Assembly (NCBI GenBank): GCA_963849635.1 | Contig: CAWKIA010000016.1 | Span: 62,001-126,000, forward strand | DNA length: 64,000 nucleotides | From: CAVRUD01 sp963849635 | Lineage (GTDB): Bacteria > Chloroflexota > Chloroflexia > Thermomicrobiales > UBA6265 | Direction: 5' to 3' | Shown here: one piece after another, positions 1 through 9,067 of the stretch | Position numbering within the stretch: the first letter of the stretch is position 1 | Layout of the letters: the number at the start of each line of letters is the position of its first letter | Position numbers and translations under genes: made by a program | Notes under the pieces: model-generated | Database searches by the model: none | The model's input: the letters and a program-made list of their open reading frames with translations, nothing else | Told to the model about the DNA's origin: nothing

Positions 1-2
1 CT

Positions 3-713
3 GGCCGCTACCTGATCGTTCTCGACAATCAGGGAACTCCCGGCGGCCCTGCTCAGGTCAGCGATGTGAACCTGATCCAACTGCCAACTGGCGTGCAGAT
101 CGACGAGTTGAACGCGCTCTTGTTTGGCGAGAGTGCATCCCCGCCGGACTGGTACGGCGGGATCGTGTCGTCCGGTGGCTTCTACGTCGAGGCCGGGGAG
201 ACCGGCTACGCCGTCCTCGATCTCGAACCAGGAGCCTGGTATGTCGGTGTCGGGGATGCGAATCCCTTCGTCCCGCTGACCGTCACCGAGAACACGAGCG
301 CGACTCCCGGCGCCTTCCCTGACCCCGTGGCGGACGTGACCGTCGAGTACGCCGAGTTCGCCCTCGATCTGCCCGATCAGATTCCGGCCGGCAACCAGGT
401 GTGGCACCTGTCGAACCCGGGAGATCAGCAGCACGCCCTCACCTTCGCCCGGACACCGGAGTTGTTGACGATCGAGCAAGTCCAGGCGTTCGTCACCCAG
501 CTGGGTAGTGGAACGCCTCAGGCCGGTGCACCTGATCCGGCCAGCGTCGAGATCCTCACATCCGAACTGAAAAACCTCTCACCGGGCCGCGAGATCTGGG
601 TCGAGTTGGAACTCGAGCCAGGAGCGTACGCGGTGATCTGTGGCATTCCTGACCCGGATACCGGCGCTCCCCACGTCCTGCTTGGGGAGGTAGATACCTT
701 CATCGTGGAGTAG
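3..713 (+). CDS. Secreted cupredoxin-like protein, 5' end outside window
   Basis: The reading frame is open from the first bases of the window, so the N-terminus and any signal peptide lie upstream; internal GTG codons are not needed as starts. The last ~100 residues align by eye with the C-terminus of the protein at 47958-48953, sharing the pattern LxPGxYAVIC, DPxTGxPHVL and a final VE. The shared Cys and His, with an upstream His after a WxxxN element, resemble a cupredoxin (blue copper) fold. The Met that follows the His in the other paralogue is Glu here, so copper binding by this copy is doubtful. A strong hairpin terminator follows directly. Function is unknown; an extracytoplasmic copper or structural protein is an inference. 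Confidence 0.7.
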   Translation, partial: GRYLIVLDNQGTPGGPAQVSDVNLIQLPTGVQIDELNALLFGESASPPDWYGGIVSSGGFYVEAGETGYAVLDLEPGAWYVGVGDANPFVPLTVTENTSATPGAFPDPVADVTVEYAEFALDLPDQIPAGNQVWHLSNPGDQQHALTFARTPELLTIEQVQAFVTQLGSGTPQAGAPDPASVEILTSELKNLSPGREIWVELELEPGAYAVICGIPDPDTGAPHVLLGEVDTFIVE

Positions 714-757
714 GGAGGCGATGGCACCCGCTCACGCAACAGCGTCCATAACCATTC

Positions 758-797
758 CGGGCGCCGGGCGGCAAGTACCGCCCGGCGCCCGTGCTTT
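758..797 (+). terminator. Rho-independent terminator
   Basis: A perfect 14-bp GC-rich stem (758-771 with 778-791), a 6-nt loop and a downstream TGCTTTT lie 45 bp after the stop codon of the partial secreted-protein gene. Confidence 0.85.
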
Positions 798-812
798 TCA
801 GCTTGTGTTCCA

Positions 813-3223
813 ATGGCATGCAAATCAGCGGCAGAGCGGGTGGCCGGAATGCCGCCGGAATCGCATCGGCTCGGAGGCGCGGTACTTCATGTCGCTGCAT
901 CCATCGCACGAGCGAGGTTTTTCGTACCGGCGACGCTGACCCCGTTCATCGGCCGCGAAGCACTGATCGCGTCGGTCGGGGAGTTGCTCCGCCGCGAAGA
1001 TGTCCGGCTGCTTACCCTGACCGGCACCGGCGGCGTGGGCAAGACACGGCTTGCCCTCCGCGTCGCCGCCGAAGTCACCGAGCACTTTCCAGACGGGGTA
1101 GTCTTCGTCCCTCTGGCCGCGATCGAGGATCCCGCCCTCGTCGGGGCCACGATCGCACGCGCGGTGGGCGCGCAGGGGCCGGACGACATGCCGGTCGTCG
1201 ATCGTTTGGCGGCGAGCCTGGCCGAGCGGCGCATGTTGCTGGTGCTCGATAACTTCGAGCACGTGGTCGCGGCCGCGCCGGTGGTGACCGAGATCCTGGT
1301 CGCCTGCCCGGAGGTCAAGGCGCTGGTGACGAGCCGGGCGGTGTTGCGCATCTCGGGGAGCGCGCCGTCGCGGTGCCGCCCCTCGGCATGCCGGATGAGT
1401 CGCGGGAGATGCTCGCCGCCGAGGCGGTCCGCCTCTTCGTCGACCGGGCGCAGGCGGTGAAGGCGGATCTCGTCGTGGGGCCACAGGACGCGCCGATCGT
1501 GGCCGCGATTTGCCGGCGCGTCGATGGATTGCCCCTGGCGATCGAGCTGGCCGCCGCCCGGATCGCCGTCTTACCTCCGGCCGCGTTGCTGGCCCGGTTG
1601 GACCACCTCCTGCCCTTGCTGACGGGCGGCGCCCGGGATCTACCCACCCGCCAGCAGACGATGCGGGGCGCGATCGCCTGGAGTTACGACCTGCTCTCCC
1701 CGGCCGAACAGACGCTGTTCCGCAGGCTCGCCGTCTTTGTGGGTGGATTCACGATCGAGAGCGCCGGAGAGGTGGCGGCCGCCGCGGGCGATGGAGGACT
1801 CGATATCCTCGACGGGATTGCCTCGCTCGCCGGTTCGAGCCTGCTGCGCCAAGTAGAGGGGACCGGCGGCGAGCCGCGCTTCGCGATGCTGGAGACACTG
1901 CGCGAGTTCGGGCTCGAACAGCTCGAGGCAAGCGGCGAATCCGACGCCACCCGGGATGGCCACGCCGCCGCCTTCGTCCGGTTCGCCGAGCTGGCCCAGC
2001 CCGAACTGAGCGGGCCGGATCAGATGACGTGGGTGGAGCGGATCGAGGCGGATCTGGGCAACATCCGCGCCGCGCTCGGCTGGCTCCAGGAGCGGGGTCA
2101 GATCGGACCGGCCCTCTGCCTGATGGCAGCACTGAGCTGGATCTGGTCAATGCCGGGACTTTGCCAGGAGGGACTCGACCGGATTCGGGCGCTGGTGGCA
2201 TATCCGGACGCCGATCGATTTCCAGCGCCATTGGCGGATGTCCTCTCCACCGCTGGGAACATCGCCGACATCCTGGACGACCGCCCCGTGGCGCGGGCCA
2301 ACTACGAGCGCGCCCTGGCACTCTACCGCGGGCTGAATGACCGCCGGAACGTGGCGGGAACGTTGCGCGGTCTCGGCAGCGTGGCCATCGGCGACGACGA
2401 CCCGGACCGGGCCAGTGTTCACCTTGAAGAGGCGCTCGACATTGCTCGGGAGATCGGCGACGACTGGAATGTGGCGGCGGCGTCGAACCATCTCGGAGTT
2501 GTCGCGCTCGCCCGCGGCGATCTGGCCCAATCGATGCGGTACCGCGAGGAAGCGCTGGCCAGATGGCGAGCGTTGGGCGGACCGGCACATGTCGCCAAGG
2601 CCCTGCTGTCCGTCGGCTGGGCAGCTCTGGCGGCGGGGGATCTGACCCGGGCGTTGGACGCCTACCGTCAGTTTGTCGAGTTGGCCGATCCGTTGATTGA
2701 CGACTGGTTGATCGCCGAGGGCCTGATGGGTGTGGCCGGTCTTTTCGGCGCGACGGGCGAGGACGAACGTGCCGCGCGTCTCCTGGCGGCCTCTGACGCG
2801 ATTCGAACCCGCATCGGTATTCCCGCGAGGCCGGTCGACCGGCGCATCGTCGAGGGGATGATCGCGGCGATCCAATCATCGATCGGCGAAGAGGCGTTCT
2901 CGGCGGCCCAGGCCACTGGTGCGGCGCTCTCACTCGAAGACGCAGCCGCCGAGGTCCAATCGGTGGCATCGATTACGCTCCCCGCTCCAGCAGTGCGGCC
3001 CGCTGAGCCAACTGCCAGTGCCGCATCACTGCGAGGGCTGACATCCCGTGAGATCGCCGTCCTGCAATTGGTTGCCACGGGGATGTCCGACCGCGAGATC
3101 GGCGATGCGCTCTTCATCTCCCGCCGGACAGTCTCCAAGCATGTCGCGTCAATTCTGGCCAAGCTCGATGTGGCGACCAGGGCGGCAGCGTCGTCCGAAG
3201 CGGTCCGCCTCGGCCTCTCCTGA
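813..3223 (+). CDS. STAND-type LuxR-family regulator, frameshifted
   Basis: Large signal-integrating transcription regulator: N-terminal NB-ARC/STAND ATPase, TPR-like middle, C-terminal LuxR HTH. Visible motifs are a Walker A GTGGVGKTR, a Walker B LLVLDNFEHV, the GLPLAIELAAAR motif, the AIAWSYDLL segment, and a terminal HTH beginning LTSREIAVLQLVATG. The frame breaks near 1356, where SGERAV expected from paralogues reads SGSAPS; restoring one missing G rejoins the two halves into a protein of about 800 residues. The start is uncertain: ATG 813 sits only 15 bp after the upstream terminator, and GTG 840 or ATG 849 are alternatives. It is closest in design to the genes at 9068-11524 and 12684-15149. 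Either an indel error or an inactivated gene. Confidence 0.8.
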
Positions 3224-3411
3224 ACTCCTGTCCCCCCAGGGCGGCTGCGTCCTACGTACATCTCCCCATCCGTCGTCACTCCCACCCAGCCTGACATACT
3301 GGGAGGTCTCCCGATGCGTGACGACCGCGGGGGGCCGATGATGTGTATGAGCCGAGTTCGGCTCCCGGTTCTGAACGGTGATCCGGTCGACCAACAGGAG
3401 GAGTGCGGCCC

Positions 3412-3759
3412 ATGGAGCGAGCCTGCCTGACCGTCCCGATCCTGCCCGGCAGGACCGGCGCGGCGCTGGAGCTGATGCGGTCGATCGCGGAGGAGTGGCG
3501 CCCCGGATATGAACTGCTGCTAGAGCGCCTCGGGATTGCCCGGCAGGCCTGGTTCCTGGCCAGCGGCCCCTGCGGCGATGAGTTGGTGGCCTATATCGAG
3601 TGCGCCGCCTGGGCCACGTCCTTCGACCACTTGATCCGCTCGCGCAATTCCTTCGACACCTGGTTCAAGGCGAGTCTGGCCGAGGTGACTGGAACAGATT
3701 TGGCCGACCTCCCGATCGGGCTGCCCCAACCCCGCCTGCTGTTTAGCTACACCGCTTGA
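3412..3759 (+). CDS. Small hypothetical protein, DUF6176-like
   Basis: A 115-residue soluble protein with no signal peptide or membrane segment. ATG 3412 was chosen because AGGAGG at 3396-3401 lies 10 bp upstream; the in-frame GTG at 3403 is too close to it. The N-terminus (a short beta strand, then PGRTGAALELMRSI) and the overall length resemble the DUF6176 family of small alpha/beta proteins, but this is a weak recognition and no function is known. It lies alone between the LuxR regulator and a secreted DUF4352 protein on the same strand. Confidence 0.6.
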   Translation: MERACLTVPILPGRTGAALELMRSIAEEWRPGYELLLERLGIARQAWFLASGPCGDELVAYIECAAWATSFDHLIRSRNSFDTWFKASLAEVTGTDLADLPIGLPQPRLLFSYTA

Positions 3760-3799
3760 CCTGTATCGTTGCATTCCATGACTGAGGGAGGATCGCGCG

Positions 3800-5191
3800 A
3801 TGACCGTTTCGTTGGGTACAAGAGCGCTGCAGGCCATGTCCATCGGATTGATTGCCGTGCTCGTGGTGGTGGGCGTAATGGCGCCCATGGCCAGTGCCTA
3901 CGCTCGGCAGAGTGATCCGGCATCAGCCGCGGTGGGACCTATCGTTGGCGAGCGGGTGCGCATTTCCGATTCCAATGGCGAGGAAGCGGCGGCGGTCTCG
4001 GTCGCACGCTTGGAAGATCCGTACGAGTTGCAGCTTGCCGAGCCAGGTTTCCGGTACGTGCTTGCCGAGGTCGTCGTCGAGTACACCGGCAACGACGTTA
4101 TCGAGGCAGAAGCCAACAATTTCACCATCCTGGACACCCAAGGGTTCACGTACGATGCGGAAACCGCCTTCCTGCATCGCCTTGACGGCCCGGAGGACGG
4201 CGGAGAAACGCCTGGTCAGGCGTGGGGCACTGAGTTGCTCTTCCAACTGCCGGTGGATGCCGTGCTTGCCCAGGTTCGCTTCGGCGAGTTGCCCCTTGTG
4301 GATCTGCGCCCTGAGCGCGTCACGCATGGAGACGTCGTCTCGATCGTTGGGCCGGACCGCGCTGAACTGGCGAATATCTCGGTGGGACCGCCCAGTGACC
4401 CATACGAGATCCCATTGGAAGTTACCGGGATAGTCCTCGAAAACGAGCGCTACGTTGCCTACTCCGTGGAAGTGACTGCGACCGGTGATCGCCCATTCGT
4501 CGTCGATCCGGCCGACTTCTGGGTCATCGACGACCAGGGCGTGGTCACCCGTGAGATGCCGCGCGGCGAATACCAGAGCGATCCCAATGGGCCGTGGCTC
4601 CAGCCCAACGACGGCCTTCAACCGGGCGAAACCGCGAGCGGTCTGATCAAATTCCTGCTCCCGGACGGCGTTACCCCGCAGACGGTGTTCTACTCACCAA
4701 TCCGTGACGATGTCGACCAGTTCATTGTCCTGGCGGAGCCCGACGAACCGCCGCCGGCGGCGACGTCTGAGCCCATCTGGGTCGCCACTCCGGACGCCGT
4801 CACGCCGGGATGCGAAGGTGTGGTCGAGTGGGCGGAGGAATTGTTGGGCCGTTTGGTTCAGGCGAGCGATGGCGTGGATGTCGAGATCCTGGACGATCCG
4901 GCGTCCGCCGACCCGGCATCACTCCGCCAGGCGGCGGCGACATTCGACACCCTGGCCACCGAACAGACCGCGAGCGTGCCACCCCCGGCAGCGGCCGAGG
5001 CAAACACCGCAACCGCCAACTATTTCTCCGAGATTTCCGATTGGCTCGAGGCGGTGGCGTCCGCCGTCGAATCCGGCGACCAGGCCAAGATCGACGAGAC
5101 CGTCGCGGCCCTCGCCGAGATCGGCGCGAGACTAAACGCCGCGTTTGCGGACCTCGAATCGACCTGCCCCGAAGTCGTGGACCTGCTTTAG
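3800..5191 (+). CDS. Secreted protein with DUF4352 (telokin-like) domains
   Basis: 463 residues. The N-terminus has a signal peptide (hydrophobic core around residues 14-31, then ASAYA before the mature protein). Two similar Ig-like segments follow, at about residues 48-155 and 170-300, each carrying the R/Y-F/V-L-A-E-V/I-x-V-E-Y and I-x-D-x-Q-G pattern of DUF4352. A TPG/AAATSEP-rich linker leads to a C-terminal helical region of about 120 residues with few prolines. GGGAGG at 3785-3790 supports ATG 3800. DUF4352 proteins are usually secreted or lipoproteins on the outer surface of the membrane; substrate and partner are unknown. Confidence 0.75.
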   Translation: MTVSLGTRALQAMSIGLIAVLVVVGVMAPMASAYARQSDPASAAVGPIVGERVRISDSNGEEAAAVSVARLEDPYELQLAEPGFRYVLAEVVVEYTGNDVIEAEANNFTILDTQGFTYDAETAFLHRLDGPEDGGETPGQAWGTELLFQLPVDAVLAQVRFGELPLVDLRPERVTHGDVVSIVGPDRAELANISVGPPSDPYEIPLEVTGIVLENERYVAYSVEVTATGDRPFVVDPADFWVIDDQGVVTREMPRGEYQSDPNGPWLQPNDGLQPGETASGLIKFLLPDGVTPQTVFYSPIRDDVDQFIVLAEPDEPPPAATSEPIWVATPDAVTPGCEGVVEWAEELLGRLVQASDGVDVEILDDPASADPASLRQAAATFDTLATEQTASVPPPAAAEANTATANYFSEISDWLEAVASAVESGDQAKIDETVAALAEIGARLNAAFADLESTCPEVVDLL

Positions 5192-5748
5192 CGACCTCGC
5201 CTTTCGATCAATGAGGACGGTCTTGAGCGCCACCCCAACGGGCAGGGAATGGAAGAATCGTCGCTCGGTTCGGCGAGCCGAGTCGGGCTTCGGCTCCGAC
5301 CCAGACCTCCTCAGCGGCCCGTTCGGTCCGGTTCCTCGTCCGATGCCACCGATTGGCGGGCAGATCCGGCCCGAGCACGCTCAAGCCGATGGAAAACGTG
5401 AATGTCTCCGTTCGATCTTCTACCGCACGATGCGACTCCTGGGGGGACTGCTCCCAGATTGACTCTGCTATGATCTAACCGAACTGACTAGGTGAATGTC
5501 GTCTCGGGGAAGCGGCGGATCGATATCGGGCGACGCACCGCGTGCGCCTGTACAGACGGTTGCTCCAGGGCTGAGCACGGATCGCGGGCAGTGCGGCGAA
5601 AGGTATTCGACGAGCGCTTTAGGGGTCTCTGCACACACATCGCCCGCCCCACCCGTTTAGCCTCGGAGAGGCTGTAGTGTTCAGCCCGGGCCGTCAGCCC
5701 CGGGCGGCTGGGACACGCGGCCACTCTTCTCGACGAACACTCAATAGG
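5192..5748. other. Intergenic region, no gene seen
   Basis: About 560 bp between the secreted DUF4352 protein and the convergent LLM oxidoreductase. The short open frames have no family resemblance and no ribosome binding site. Around 5533 there is a GGGCGACGCACCG...GCGCCTGTACA stretch of the same flavour as the one at about 24557, possibly a degenerate dispersed repeat. Confidence 0.5.
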
Positions 5749-5786
5749 CAGACGAGAGGCCCCGCCAAAGCGGGGCCTCTCGTCTG
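5749..5786 (-). terminator. Strong hairpin terminator for the LLM gene
   Basis: A perfect 17-bp stem (5749-5765 with 5770-5786) with a CAAA loop, 21 bp beyond the stop codon of the minus-strand LLM gene. There is no strong T tract on either side, so it may also act as an mRNA 3'-end stabiliser. Confidence 0.75.
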
Positions 5787-5807
5787 TACTTTCGGGCAAT
5801 AGACCGC

Positions 5808-6647
5808 TCAGGCCAGCGGCGCCAGGGCCGCCGCCAGCGGTTCGAGAATGGCGGGAGAGAGCGGTGGCCGCAGGTAGATAATCGCAAGTTCGGCCCCCGC
5901 TTCGCCCAGGGCCGCCGCGTCGGCCGCAGCCCTGGCGACATCGTTGTCGTCGTTGAGGCGAACGTGGGTGGAGAGCAGGATTTCCTTGGGGTCGCGGCCG
6001 ATGTCCTGGCAGTGTGCGTGCAGCACGTCGCGCTTGTGGGCGAACTCTACCGGGTCGGTGCCGCCGTAGTTCCAGTGCTGGGCGTACCTGGCGGTGGTGA
6101 GCAGCGTGCGCTTCTCGCCGCTGCCGCCGATGCAAATCGGGGGATGCGGCGTCTGGGGGCCTTTCGGCTCGTTGCGGGCCTCGTCCAACGTGTAGTAGGC
6201 GCCCTGGTAGCTGGACGTCTCCCGGGTGAGCAGCCGGACGAGCACTTCGCAGGCCTCTTCGAAGCGGTCGCTGCGCTCGCGCCGGTCGCCCAGCTCGATC
6301 CCGTAGGCGCCCGATTCCTCCTCGTTCCAGCCCGCGCCGATCCCTAGTTCAAGGCGACCGTTCGAGATGATGTCGACGGTGGAGACCATGTTCGCCAGCA
6401 CCGCGGGGTGGCGATAGTGGATGCCGGTGACGAGGCAGCCCAGCCGGAGCCGGGTGGTCGCCTGAGCGAGGGCGGCCAGCATCGACCAGCCCTCCAGGCA
6501 AGGACCGGTCGAATCGCCGACGATCGGGTAGAAGTGATCGAAGTTCCACCCCGACTCGAAGAGCTCGATCCCGTCGCCCTCTTTCCAGACGGCGAGCACA
6601 TCGCTCCAGGTCGTGTTCTGGTTGGCGGTCTTGAAAGCGAAGCGCAC
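5808..6647 (-). CDS. LLM-class F420-dependent oxidoreductase
   Basis: About 279 residues. It belongs to the luciferase-like monooxygenase superfamily of (beta/alpha)8 flavin/F420 enzymes. Visible signatures are the LGCLVTGIHYRHPAVLANMV strand-helix, NGRLELGIGAGWNEEE (the classic LGxGAGW motif), NEPKGPQTPHPPICIGG, and the WNYGG region near residue 190. GTG 6647 is preferred over TTG 6653 because GGAAGG lies 8 bp upstream. The substrate is unknown; members of this subfamily reduce or oxidise small organic molecules with F420. It resembles the gene at 27266-28219. It is transcribed alone and ends at a strong hairpin. Confidence 0.85.
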   Translation of the reverse strand: MRFAFKTANQNTTWSDVLAVWKEGDGIELFESGWNFDHFYPIVGDSTGPCLEGWSMLAALAQATTRLRLGCLVTGIHYRHPAVLANMVSTVDIISNGRLELGIGAGWNEEESGAYGIELGDRRERSDRFEEACEVLVRLLTRETSSYQGAYYTLDEARNEPKGPQTPHPPICIGGSGEKRTLLTTARYAQHWNYGGTDPVEFAHKRDVLHAHCQDIGRDPKEILLSTHVRLNDDNDVARAAADAAALGEAGAELAIIYLRPPLSPAILEPLAAALAPLA

Positions 6648-6849
6648 GGACAAATCCTTCCCGCGCCATGGCGCATCTCACGTACCGGTCGACTTCGCCT
6701 TAAGGGTATGCGGTCTTTGCAGGATGCGCGAGCCAATCTGGATGGATTTCTATAGTCGGTCGCGAAGCCTGTCGATTTCCGTGAGGCCCAAACGACTAAG
6801 TAGTGAAGGCGGCAGATGGCCGCAGGGGAATCTCAGAAGGGAGCATGAG

Positions 6850-7323
6850 ATGTCAAGCGTCGCACTTTCCGGATCACTCGTCGCCGATTCGCGCACCGAT
6901 CGCCAGCGGAAGGGAGCAGGGGTTAGCAAGGGGCGCTTCGCCAAGATCGCCCTGGCCACAACCATCCTCGCCACCCTCGCCAACGTCGCCGTCTACTTCC
7001 TGGCCGACCTCTTCGTCAACTACCACCCGGACTTCGTCATCCTTCAGAACGTCTCCCCGGCGGTGATATTCACCGTGATCCCTGGGGTGGTCGGCTCACT
7101 CCTTTACGCTGGTCTGCTGCGCTTCACCGCCCATCCCGTCCGCATCTTCAAGGTCGTCGCGGCCATCGTCTTCGTCGTCACGACGGTCCCGGATTTCACC
7201 TACATCCCGGGGGTCGAGGGCGCCTCGACCGCGCAGGCCGCCGTTCTGGTCCTCATGCACGTCGTCGCCGCTGGCATCATCACCGGCATGCTGACGAAGC
7301 TCGCCCGGCCCGGGCAGTCCTGA
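6850..7323 (+). CDS. DUF6069-like four-helix membrane protein
   Basis: 157 residues. ATG 6850 follows AGAAGGGAG at 6835-6843, which rules out the longer upstream frame. A basic N-terminus of about 30 residues leads to four hydrophobic segments, roughly residues 32-50, 62-85, 97-113 and 128-148. A conserved-looking VVTTVPDFTYIPGV loop before the last helix is typical of the DUF6069 family of small integral membrane proteins. No function is known. It is divergent from the LLM gene, separated by about 200 bp that must hold both promoters. Confidence 0.7.
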   Translation: MSSVALSGSLVADSRTDRQRKGAGVSKGRFAKIALATTILATLANVAVYFLADLFVNYHPDFVILQNVSPAVIFTVIPGVVGSLLYAGLLRFTAHPVRIFKVVAAIVFVVTTVPDFTYIPGVEGASTAQAAVLVLMHVVAAGIITGMLTKLARPGQS

Positions 7324-7402
7324 TCGACACTCGTCAACCACTCGCGCCGAACCCGATAGGGATTGAGTGACTTCAACATCGGAATCCAGGACAACCAAGG
7401 GA

Positions 7403-7438
7403 CCGGGTGACAGGGGTGTAGATATCCCTGTTACCCGG
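7403..7438 (+). terminator. Hairpin downstream of the DUF6069-like gene
   Basis: CCGGGT-GA-CAGGG at 7403-7415 pairs with CCCTG-TT-ACCCGG at 7426-7438, giving a 13-bp stem with one G-U pair. It lies 80 bp after the stop codon. There is no T tract, so termination is probable rather than certain. Confidence 0.55.
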
Positions 7439-7755
7439 CGTTAAGGGACATACGGTGGTAGCGGGGCAATCCGGTCGCTGTCAATGCTCTAATTGGAATC
7501 CCAACGTTCGTCTCGCTGACTTAAACGAACTGCTGACTAGACCTACTACCTCGCGCAGGGTCATCGTTCCGATCGGACCGAGGAGCGATGCCGTCCCGCT
7601 CTAACCTGTCATCCCGAGCTTGTCGAGGGATCTCGAAGGGCACGTGATAACACCAATGCCCTGGCGTCCGAGAAAACGGCACGGTTCTCTCGCACGCTCC
7701 GGCACCATCGGACCGCGGTCTCCTTCGAGATCCCTCGAGAAGTGTGCGGACCGGA

Positions 7756-8969
7756 GAGAGGGGTAACAGGTGTGCGGGGACATAGGTTACACCGCGTCTG
7801 GGGTGGCGAGGTCGAGGGTGGCGACCTCACGCCGACAAAAGACGACCTGGAAGCGGTCATCGGTGGTGGTCGGCCGCACCGCCACCGGCAGCCCGATCAG
7901 GCCGCGACTGACGAACCAGCTCCGACCGCGGAAGCTGATCGCCCCCTGGTCCCGCACCAGGCGGACCTGATCATCCGGCCCGTAGGCGATCGGCGGCAGC
8001 GGCTCGGGAAAGGCCCGGGAACTGGCGGCGTAGCGGCTGGCGGGCACGGCGTAGGCGAGGGCCTCATGCGGGCGGTCGTGGTTGTAGACCTGGCGGAAGG
8101 CGTCGAAGGCGGGCTGGCAAGCAGCCAGATCAGGGAGGGAACGATGGGCGAAGACATCGGCGGCGATCGTGCCGTGCATGCGCTCGACCTTGCCCTGGGT
8201 CTGGGGGTGGTAGGCGCGCCCGTGGCGCGGGGAGATTCCCAGGCGCAGCAGCCAGGCCTCCAAGGCGGTGAGGCCGCCGCCGCCGCTGGTGCCCCAGGGC
8301 GGGCCGTTGTCGGTCAGGATCGCCCGGGGCAACCCGTAGCGGCGGAAGCAGGCGGTCAGGTGCGCCTGGACCACCTCTTGCTGCTCGCAGGAGCAGGCGA
8401 CAAGGGCGAGCAGGAAGCGGGAATGGTCGTCGAGGATGGTCAGCGGGTGCACCCGCTGACCATCCTCGACGGGGCGGTGGCCCAGGAAATCGAGTTGCCA
8501 CAGGTCGTTGGGCGCGGCGTGCTCGAAGCGCTGCCACGGGTGCGGGGTGTCGGCGGCCGCGGCCAGGAGGTCGTGGCGGCGCAGGATCGCGGTGATCGTG
8601 CTCGGCGCCGGGACGTCGCCACCCCTGCTGCTGCAGGCAGTGGTGGATCTTGCGCCCACCCCATGTCGGATGCGCCCGCCGCACCGCCACCACCCGCTCC
8701 TCCAGGGCAGCCGGTGTCCGAGCCGGCGACCGCAGCGGACGCCGCGACCGATCGGCCAGCCCCGCCGCCCAGCCGCCGCCCAGCGGTCGAGCCACTTGGA
8801 GCCCGTCTTGGCGCTGATCTCATAGCGCCGGCACAACCCCGCACGTTGGCGTCCTCCGTCCGGCCAGTTCCACGACCTCCTGGCGCAACGTCATCACCGA
8901 CTGCTCCTGCCACGGCATCCTCCGGCCCTCCTTTGGCCCGAGCATGCCGCATCAGGTGTTACCCCTCTC
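7756..8969 (-). mobile_element. IS481-family insertion sequence, degenerate
   Basis: The element is bounded by a 13-bp perfect inverted repeat: GAGAGGGGTAACA at 7756-7768 and its complement at 8957-8969. The flanks outside also share GACCGG, so the true tips may lie a few bases further out. It carries one broken transposase gene on the minus strand. It is inserted inside the right arm of the surrounding REP-like repeat. No clean target duplication was identified. Confidence 0.7.
7787..8918 (-). pseudogene. IS481-family transposase, multiply frameshifted
   Basis: Starts at ATG 8918 (MPWQEQS) and changes frame at least three times: once before the CRRYEIS segment, again so that the GLADRSRRP / PTWGGRKIHH segment is in another frame, and back before VPAPSTITAILRRH. 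The C-terminal two thirds are one frame and retain an rve-type DDE core: WQLDF with the first Asp, LTDNGPPW with the second, and KVERMHGT with the Glu. The IS481 order (HTH, then integrase core, then HDRPHEAL) is preserved. The catalytic residues remain but the N-terminal breaks make it non-functional unless they are sequencing errors. Confidence 0.85.
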
Positions 8970-9067
8970 CCGGTCTGAACAGACAAGCTCGGGATGACGG
9001 GGACTGCGTCATGGCGTTGTTGGAACGACCTCCAAGGAATGCCATAAAGCCTGCACTGGGTAGTACG

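Larger units (their letters stand above)
7608..8998. repeat. REP/MITE-like inverted repeat, one arm split by an IS
   Basis: The left arm at 7608-7639 reads GTCATCCCGAGCTTGTC followed by GAGGGATCTCGAAGG. The right arm is its reverse complement but broken in two: CCTTCGAGATCCCTCGA at 7722-7738 and GACAAGCTCGGGATGAC at 8982-8998, each a 17-bp perfect match. The IS481 element lies between these halves. The intact element would have been about 150 bp long with arms of about 32 bp. Confidence 0.75.
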
